This document shows, piece after piece, positions 6,421-11,041 of a stretch of DNA of 11,041 nt. This DNA comes from an uncultured Prevotellaceae bacterium (GTDB lineage Bacteria > Bacteroidota > Bacteroidia > Bacteroidales > Bacteroidaceae). Below the pieces are notes generated by a model, which saw nothing but the letters and a program-made list of their open reading frames with translations, did no database searches and was not told the origin of the DNA. Each line of letters begins with the position of its first letter. Positions within the stretch are counted from its first letter, which is position 1. Made by a program: the position numbers and the translations under genes. Location of the stretch: NCBI GenBank assembly GCA_947306845.1, contig CAMZHP010000084.1, forward strand, positions 1-11,041. Reading direction: 5' to 3'.

Positions 6421-6798
6421 CTATCTCATGTTCATCGGTGGGACAAAGGCATTCTCGATATGATCAATCCTTACATGATCGCCCTCCCCCACTACTGTGA
6501 TGATGTCGAAGCGCACCCCAAGGTAAATGCCCATGCGCTGCACGTAGGTGTTGGCAGCAAAGACCAGGTTGCGCATCTTGCGCCAGTCGACGGCCTCTTC
6601 TGGCGTTGTCATCTCCGTGCTGTGGCGAGTCTTCACCTCTACGATGGCGAGGGTCTGACCGTCCTCCGTGACAGCAGTGATGTCGAGGTCGCGCCGCCCT
6701 GTACGCCAGTTACGGTGCAGGATGCAGTAGCCTTTCTGCTCCAGGTATTCGGCGGCTTTCTGCTCGCCCCATCGTCCGTAGTCATTGTGGGAGGCCAT
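6421..6798 (-). CDS. yraN: YraN / UPF0102 family protein
   Basis: A 125-residue member of the UPF0102 (YraN) family, which has a predicted nuclease-like fold and no settled function. The family pattern is clear: YGRWGEQKAAEYLEQKGY (7-24), the N-W-R at 30-32, RRDLDI (35-40) and IVEVKTR (52-58) with E54 and K56. In many members the middle motif is G-E-x-D; here the acidic pair is D37 and D39, a conservative change. A second conserved block, RFDII (96-100), follows. The ATG at 6798 gives the normal N-terminus; no in-frame start exists between it and the upstream stop at 6892-6894. The start lies 5 bp downstream of a 9 x 7-bp tandem repeat in the leader. birA follows after 35 bp. Confidence 0.92.
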   Translation of the reverse strand: MASHNDYGRWGEQKAAEYLEQKGYCILHRNWRTGRRDLDITAVTEDGQTLAIVEVKTRHSTEMTTPEEAVDWRKMRNLVFAANTYVQRMGIYLGVRFDIITVVGEGDHVRIDHIENAFVPPMNMR

Positions 6799-6803
6799 GT
6801 GTT

Positions 6804-6866
6804 TGAGAGGTGAGAGGTGAGAGGTGAGGGGTGAGAGGTGAAGGGTGAGAGGTGAGGGGTGAGAGA
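6804..6866. repeat. 9 x 7-bp tandem repeat (TGAGAGG) in the yraN leader
   Basis: Nine contiguous heptamers, of the form TGAGAGG, TGAGGGG, TGAAGGG or TGAGAGA, run from 6804 to 6866. On the transcribed strand of yraN they read as CCTCTCA repeats, ending 5 bases before the start codon and lying downstream of the predicted promoter. Confidence 0.95.
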
Positions 6867-6931
6867 TTAGATTTTTCGAATAGGGGTCGGGCTAGCCAGA
6901 CTGGTTGGACAGGCCGGACTTACTTATTATG

Positions 6932-6962
6932 CAAAATTAATGAAAATCGGGAGGAGGACAAA
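6932..6962 (-). promoter_or_regulatory. Bacteroidota-type promoter for yraN-birA
   Basis: On the minus strand, TTTG (6962-6959), a 19-bp spacer and TAATTTTG (6939-6932) match the consensus exactly. The predicted transcript starts near 6926 and has a leader of about 128 nt that contains the heptamer repeat. It is divergent from the tadA promoter. Confidence 0.7.
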
Positions 6963-6975
6963 ATGAAAAGGCGAT

Positions 6976-7010
6976 TTTGTTTTCTGCGATAGGATTTTTT
7001 TGTATTTTTG
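6976..7010 (+). promoter_or_regulatory. Bacteroidota-type promoter for tadA
   Basis: TATTTTTG (7003-7010) matches TAnnTTTG exactly and lies 23 bp before the ATG at 7034. The best upstream box is TTTG at 6976-6979, with a 23-bp spacer that is somewhat longer than usual. The -7 assignment is firmer than the upstream box. Confidence 0.6.
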
Positions 7011-7033
7011 CGCAGAACCAAAGAAGTGCAAAT

Positions 7034-7486
7034 ATGACGGAAGAGCAAAAGAAAACAGATGAGCAGATGATGCGCAAGGCGTTGATGGAGGCAGAGAAAG
7101 CGCGTGAGCGCGGTGAGATTCCCATTGGTGCCGTGGTGACATGCCGTGGGCGCATCATTGCCCGTGCCCACAACCTGACAGAGACATTGCACGACGTGAC
7201 GGCCCATGCCGAGATGCAGGCCATCACCATTGCCGCCAATGAATTGGGCGGCAAATACCTCACCGACTGCACCCTGTATGTGACGGTGGAGCCTTGCGTG
7301 ATGTGCGCCGGTGCCTTAGGGTGGGCACAGGTGCGGCGCGTGGTATATGGCGCGCCCGATGAGAAGCGAGGCTACCGCTCCTATGCCCCAGCTGCCCTGC
7401 ACCCCAAGGCACAGGTCACCTCTGGTGTGCTCTGCGACGAGTGCCGCCAGCTGATGCTGGACTTTTTCGCAGAGAAAAGAGGATGA
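7034..7486 (+). CDS. tadA: tRNA-specific adenosine deaminase
   Basis: Deaminates adenosine-34 to inosine in the tRNA anticodon wobble position, which allows tRNA-Arg(ACG) to read several codons. The protein has 150 residues, normal for the family. The zinc deaminase signatures are H58-A-E60 (in TAHAEMQAI) and P87-C88-V-M-C91 (in EPCVMCAGAL); H58, C88 and C91 bind zinc and E60 is the proton shuttle. N47 in RAHNLTE is also conserved. A free cytosine or guanine deaminase of the same superfamily is less likely because the HAEMQAI and PCVMCAGAL forms are typical of TadA. The ATG at 7034 lies 23 bp after the predicted -7 box; an in-frame upstream frame from 6977 overlaps the promoter and was rejected. 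The gene ends with two in-frame stops (TGA, TAA), then a strong terminator. Confidence 0.95.
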   Translation: MTEEQKKTDEQMMRKALMEAEKARERGEIPIGAVVTCRGRIIARAHNLTETLHDVTAHAEMQAITIAANELGGKYLTDCTLYVTVEPCVMCAGALGWAQVRRVVYGAPDEKRGYRSYAPAALHPKAQVTSGVLCDECRQLMLDFFAEKRG

Positions 7487-7494
7487 TAAAAAGA

Positions 7495-7533
7495 AAAACA
7501 ATCGGCAGGCCTGAATAGCCTGCCGATTGTTTT
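7495..7533. terminator. Bidirectional intrinsic terminator between tadA and the M6 protease gene
   Basis: A perfect 16-bp stem (AAAACAATCGGCAGGC at 7495-7510, complement at 7518-7533) surrounds a 7-base loop. It is GC-rich at the loop side, with a T-run leaving on both strands. It would end tadA transcription rightward and M6 protease transcription leftward. Confidence 0.93.
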
Positions 7534-7536
7534 AAA

Positions 7537-7608
7537 TCTAGAGGATCTAGATGCTCTAGATATTCTAGATTCTCTAGATTTTCTAGATTTTCTAGATAAT
7601 CTAGATGA
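7537..7608. repeat. Eight-copy 9-bp array of TCTAGA plus 3 variable bases
   Basis: TCTAGA occurs at 7537, 7546, 7555, 7564, 7573, 7582, 7591 and 7600, exactly every 9 bp with no base lost. The three bases following each are GGA, TGC, TAT, TTC, TTT, TTT, TAA and TGA. The hexamer is a palindrome and invariant in all eight copies. The array fills the space between the terminator and the stop codon of the M6 protease gene, so it forms the 3' untranslated part of that transcript. Confidence 0.97.
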
Positions 7609-10104
7609 TTATCTCACGATCTTTCTGGCACCCTTGTCATCCCGGAGGATGAGCATGCCGGAGGATGGGATGTCACTGATGCGGAAGGTAGCCGTCGGAG
7701 CCGTATAGACAAGGCGGCCCATGGTGTCGTAAACCTTGGTCATGCCCTTCGTGGAAACGGCAGGGACAGAGGCGATGCCATCCGCAGAGAAGACGAACAT
7801 CTTCTCATCGCTCCAACTAGAGACATTGCCCGCATCACCGATGGCACGCACACGATAGAAATAACGGCTCTTGAGGTTGAGACCGGTGAAGGTGTAACTG
7901 TTTTCCGTCGTGGTGAATTTTTTAGCGCCAGCACCCTTGACGGAAGCGATCTGAGCCATGCCACCATTGTTGGCAGCCGCCGCCAAACCCAGTTGCTCTG
8001 CTGTCCATGTGCCGTCATAGATGGCGAGGTAGTCAAGGGACATCTGCGCCGTCGGCTTGATGGTGAGTCGGAAGATTTCCTTCCTGACAGTATAGCTGAA
8101 TACCAGCATCTGCTTTCCCTCAATGGAGAAATCGGACGTGATGGTCTCTATTTGGCTGTAACTGTCGCCTTCGTTTGCGTATTCTATTATCAGCGAGCCC
8201 TTCACAGGAGATGCCTTGACAATATCCACTCCCATGACGATAGTGAACTCCGTGGACTGCGGCACATACCAGAATGGTGACTGCAGTGAACCAGGTGTTG
8301 ACGACGTTCCGAAGCGCACTTTATTGGGTGAGGTAAACAGTTTGCTGCCTGTCCATCCACCGAGTCCGTAGCTGCTGAGTTTAGAGGAAACATCCGACAT
8401 TCCCACCGACTTGCTGTAGAACGAGTCGAACGTGAATTCCCTTTCCAACGACTCCTTCGGGTCATCAGAAGCTGTTCCGATCTCCGTCAGTTCCAACTCA
8501 TATTTCACGGCATCCTTGACAGCCGGCCAGGTAACGGTGAAAGCCGCGTCCTCACCCACCTGCTTGCCATCATCGGGAGTAGGCATATCCAGTGGAGGAC
8601 GGCATGCCACAAACGACACCGTCATGGCAGAGACGTTCTCTTTGATGTTGTCAATAGCTTTGCCCATCAGATTGGTTCCATTGCTGTTTGGTGTGTTGAG
8701 TTCGGCAGCAGGCGTGGTGTAGTCGGTGAGTGCCGTATTCCCGGTATATCCCGGCCACGGGTCACCTGCCAAGCCACGGACATCCATCGTTTTCTTGTTG
8801 TCAGCGGGGATGATGGTCATGCGCTGGCGGTCGGCACTGACATTCACGGTATTGTTTCTCCATGGACCCTGATTATAGTCCACGTGCACAATGAGCAGTC
8901 CATGCCCATAAAGACCTTTGTCAAAGTCCACCGGCTGGCGGTTCTCGAGCAAGTAATACTCATTCTTGTTGGCCTCATTGTATAGGATATATGCCTCCGG
9001 AGTGGTGGCAAGGGGTTTCATGTCATTGATGGCAGTCATCGTTGTGATCTCTGTCGGGGTGAGCCATCCTGAGAACATACGCTCGTAAGCCGTATATCCT
9101 GCCGGGACACAATCATCTCCGTTGTAGCTACCATAGTCCATGATATCCCATGTGTTCATACCGAAATTGCCACCTTGGGTATCATAGAAGTCAGGCAATC
9201 CAAGGCAATGGCTGAACTCATGACAGGCTGTGCCAATGCCATCAAGTCGGCCCTTATTGTGGACACCGTCGCCTCTGAGTTCCGAGGTGCAACCGTAAGT
9301 GCGGATGATCTTGTTGTTGTAGTTTTTGCGAAGGCCTGCTCCATCAAGGCTCCACTCATGCGGCCAGATGGTGTTCTCCTCGGCACCCTGTGCCTGATTG
9401 TAGCCGGCATAAATGACAAAGACCTGGTCCACCTCGCCATCATTGTCCCAGTCGTAGGGAGTAAAGTCCACCTCTGCGGCTGCGGCATCAATCGCCTCAG
9501 ATACCATTCCGGCGGGGTTGACATCATTGGCATCTCCCGACTTGGCACCATAATACGACATCTCATGTTTGGTGGTGAACGGACCTACGACATCGAAGTC
9601 AATCTCCAACTTGCCATAACTCTGCATACTGAAGTAGTCGGTCACCGAATGCGACATGCCATACTCACTGTAATTCTTTTCATTGAAGAAACGATTGAAC
9701 ACCTCCTTGGGGTTCTCAGTGACAAAAGGTACATCAGCGAACTGCACAAGGAGAACCAGTCCTCGCACCTTACCGACGGTAGTGTGGGCATCTCCCACCT
9801 TTCGTGGTGTCTTGGCTGGTGCATAAGAGATGCCCGCCCTCTTGAGGCGTGACTCCCTCATGCTTTCCCAAGTTGCTGCCACCAGCTGGTCGGTGGCCGG
9901 TTGCAACCGTCCCACGCCATTGAGCGTATAGGGCAAGCCGGCATCATCCTTGTAGAAGGAGAAATGCTCATCGCCGCAGAGTGTCACCTCGACCGAGGTT
10001 CCATCCGCCCGAAGAAGTTGTTTTTTCACCTTCTTGGCAGGAACAGCCAAAGTGGTCGAAGCACACAATAAGGCGGCAAAAAACAGTAAAGTATTCTTTC
10101 TCAT
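7609..10104 (-). CDS. Secreted M6 family zinc metalloprotease with Fn3 and sorting tail
   Basis: An 831-residue secreted protease related to immune inhibitor A. A signal peptide (about 1-20, MRKNTLLFFAALLCASTTLA) precedes a propeptide-like region (about 21-105, with the GDEHFSFY block usual in M6 proteins). The catalytic domain carries the zinc motif HEFSHCLGLPD: H295, E296, H299 and probable third ligand D305, followed by a Met-turn at M322 (WDIMDYGSY). A fibronectin III-like fold begins near 505, is interrupted by a jelly-roll-like segment (about 547-698), and resumes near 725-770 (SRYFYRVRAIG, SSWSDEKMF). The last 55 residues (KVYDTMGRLVY ... SGMLILRD ... KIVR) resemble a type IX secretion sorting domain. 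The ATG at 10104 was preferred to an in-frame TTG at 10128 because it starts a proper signal peptide. A host- or peptide-degrading role is inferred from the family only. Confidence 0.93.
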   Translation of the reverse strand: MRKNTLLFFAALLCASTTLAVPAKKVKKQLLRADGTSVEVTLCGDEHFSFYKDDAGLPYTLNGVGRLQPATDQLVAATWESMRESRLKRAGISYAPAKTPRKVGDAHTTVGKVRGLVLLVQFADVPFVTENPKEVFNRFFNEKNYSEYGMSHSVTDYFSMQSYGKLEIDFDVVGPFTTKHEMSYYGAKSGDANDVNPAGMVSEAIDAAAAEVDFTPYDWDNDGEVDQVFVIYAGYNQAQGAEENTIWPHEWSLDGAGLRKNYNNKIIRTYGCTSELRGDGVHNKGRLDGIGTACHEFSHCLGLPDFYDTQGGNFGMNTWDIMDYGSYNGDDCVPAGYTAYERMFSGWLTPTEITTMTAINDMKPLATTPEAYILYNEANKNEYYLLENRQPVDFDKGLYGHGLLIVHVDYNQGPWRNNTVNVSADRQRMTIIPADNKKTMDVRGLAGDPWPGYTGNTALTDYTTPAAELNTPNSNGTNLMGKAIDNIKENVSAMTVSFVACRPPLDMPTPDDGKQVGEDAAFTVTWPAVKDAVKYELELTEIGTASDDPKESLEREFTFDSFYSKSVGMSDVSSKLSSYGLGGWTGSKLFTSPNKVRFGTSSTPGSLQSPFWYVPQSTEFTIVMGVDIVKASPVKGSLIIEYANEGDSYSQIETITSDFSIEGKQMLVFSYTVRKEIFRLTIKPTAQMSLDYLAIYDGTWTAEQLGLAAAANNGGMAQIASVKGAGAKKFTTTENSYTFTGLNLKSRYFYRVRAIGDAGNVSSWSDEKMFVFSADGIASVPAVSTKGMTKVYDTMGRLVYTAPTATFRISDIPSSGMLILRDDKGARKIVR

Positions 10105-10126
10105 TATGTTATCTATATTAACGCCC

Positions 10127-10167
10127 AAAAAAGGCGTGTCTACAATCGTGTGCAGCCACGCCTTTTT
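10127..10167 (-). terminator. Intrinsic terminator between the basic-tail gene and the M6 protease gene
   Basis: On the minus strand, an 11-bp stem pairs AAAAAGGCGTG with CACGCCTTTTT (10167-10157 with 10138-10128) around an 18-base loop, followed by T residues. It ends 22 bp before the start codon of the protease. It should stop most transcripts of the upstream gene; any read-through would enter the protease gene. Confidence 0.8.
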
Positions 10168-10184
10168 ATTTAATTAGATGTCAA

Positions 10185-11041
10185 TTATCTCTTGAAGACC
10201 TTCACGGTTTTGGGCATGGTCTTCTGCGAGAACCTCATCTGACGCATCTGCTTGCGAGTCATATTGGTCTTAGCCGCATTTTTCTTGGCCAAAGTAGCCT
10301 TGAAATGATTCTTGGCGCATTTGGCAGCCTGTGCCTTGGCCTTGGCTTTCACAGAAGCAGCAGCAGAGGGGAGCACCAACTTGAAGGCACCATTCTTGCC
10401 GGCATAATATCCACTTTGGCCCATGTAGGTATAACCTGAGAAGAGGTAAGGTGAACCATCCTCGTATGTTTTGGGAGAACCATCTTGGTTCTGGGCCTGA
10501 ATAAGAGGAAGTGTAATCACACCGTTCTCCAATTTTCCAAAGTCCTCAGGGAAATTCTCGATGACAACATCTGCTCCATATCCCTTTTCACCGAAATACT
10601 CAATGTCGTCACCACCATAACTGATGATGGCAAAGGGTCCATATCCGACATCGAAGCCAAGCGGTGAGGTAAGGAAATAGACAGCATTGGGATTCTCGGC
10701 ATGGATGATGAGGTCTTCCTCGCCACCTTCTGCACCGAATGAAGCAGCAATGTCTGCATAAGCCTTCTTCACGCGATACAATCCCGGAGTAGTGCTATTC
10801 TCCTCGATCTCCACTTCCACGGTCTCTGGTGGGTATGGGTTCCTGTTCTCATCGGTAAACATCGGAACCACGTAGTCATCAGTATAGTAGCCTATACCCA
10901 GTTTTTTCCATGGATTGGCATCGCCTGCCCCGTAGTACTCGAAGTTGACAGACTCCACATTCTTCACTTCACCGTCTTCGATGATGGCCACGATGAGTTG
11001 GAGTTCACCAGTGAGGTCCTCACCAATGGGCACTCTGATCA
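10185..11041 (-). CDS. Unrecognised probable surface protein, C-terminal part with basic tail (partial)
   Basis: I do not recognise this gene with certainty. The frame is open from the window edge to the TAA at 10185-10187, giving 284 residues without a true start; the 5' part, including any signal peptide, lies outside. The visible body is acidic and beta-rich. It contains a block (IGYYTDDYVVPMF, then VEVEIEEN and PGLYRVKKAY) that resembles a segment I recall from Bacteroidales lipoproteins and surface proteins of unknown function. Two EDGSP/QDGSP turns occur near PKTYEDGSPYLFSGY. The final 60 residues (10188-10367) are strikingly different: 14 Lys and 4 Arg, many Ala, no Asp or Glu. There is no sorting tail like that of the protease. 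A terminator follows 17 bp after its stop. Export is inferred from the resemblance and the neighbour, not from a visible signal. Confidence 0.75.
   Translation of the reverse strand, partial: IRVPIGEDLTGELQLIVAIIEDGEVKNVESVNFEYYGAGDANPWKKLGIGYYTDDYVVPMFTDENRNPYPPETVEVEIEENSTTPGLYRVKKAYADIAASFGAEGGEEDLIIHAENPNAVYFLTSPLGFDVGYGPFAIISYGGDDIEYFGEKGYGADVVIENFPEDFGKLENGVITLPLIQAQNQDGSPKTYEDGSPYLFSGYTYMGQSGYYAGKNGAFKLVLPSAAASVKAKAKAQAAKCAKNHFKATLAKKNAAKTNMTRKQMRQMRFSQKTMPKTVKVFKR

Noticed and set aside
6804..6866. CRISPR-like array
   Set aside because: The units are contiguous heptamers with no spacers and no cas gene nearby. The same reasoning excludes the 20-bp and 9-bp arrays.
7537..7608. Coding explanation for the TCTAGA array (L-D-x repeats in one frame, S-R-x in the other)
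   Set aside because: The 9-bp period forces three-residue repeats in any frame without stops. Both frames are cut off from the neighbouring genes by stop codons and have no start codon.
9175..9852. Plus-strand open frame of 225 codons
   Set aside because: It is antisense to the catalytic domain of the M6 protease and shows no recognisable protein pattern.

Overview
The window looks like a chromosomal segment of a Prevotella-like Bacteroidales bacterium (phylum Bacteroidota). Four things point there. The psd-pssA-DUF4834 cluster is typical of the group. Several promoters fit the Bacteroidota pattern (a TTTG box about 20 bp before TAnnTTTG) rather than the E. coli one. The M6 protease carries a C-terminal tail resembling a type IX secretion sorting domain. 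Start codons have little Shine-Dalgarno signal. All calls come from reading the sequence; no database search was run.

Layout: 1-1811 (-) is the N-terminal half of the replicative polymerase DnaE, cut by the window edge. 1985-2425 (-) is a small AT-richer GxxExxY protein with PD-(D/E)xK nuclease-like residues. A back-to-back promoter pair at 2564-2643 separates it from a rightward lipid operon: psd (2666-3358), pssA (3361-4086) and a DUF4834 membrane protein (4091-4351). This operon converges on pyrH (4537-5247, -). Next comes a 409-bp gene-free stretch full of repeats, then the leftward pair yraN-birA (6798 to 5657). A second divergent promoter region leads rightward into tadA (7034-7486). 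A strong bidirectional terminator (7495-7533) and an eight-copy TCTAGA array (7537-7608) separate tadA from a secreted M6 metalloprotease (7609-10104, -). Upstream of the protease, behind a terminator hairpin, lies the 3' part of an unrecognised gene with a very basic tail (10185 to the edge, -).

How the genes work together: PssA makes phosphatidylserine from CDP-diacylglycerol and serine, and Psd decarboxylates it to phosphatidylethanolamine, so the rightward operon is a two-step membrane lipid pathway plus a small membrane protein of unknown role. DnaE, PyrH, BirA, YraN and TadA are housekeeping functions (replication, UMP phosphorylation, biotin attachment, a putative nuclease-fold protein, tRNA wobble editing). 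The M6 protease and its upstream neighbour form a cell-surface or secreted module.

The most unusual content is between the genes. Nearly every intergenic region carries a different short-repeat structure: a degenerate CATATAATT array; two MITE-like elements with long inverted ends and a shared perfect palindrome bracketing pyrH; a 3 x 20-bp tandem repeat at the pyrH 5' side; a 9 x 7-bp repeat in the yraN leader; and an 8 x 9-bp TCTAGA array. Several run up to, or into, a stop codon. I found no rRNA, tRNA, CRISPR array, transposase gene or recognisable defence operon.
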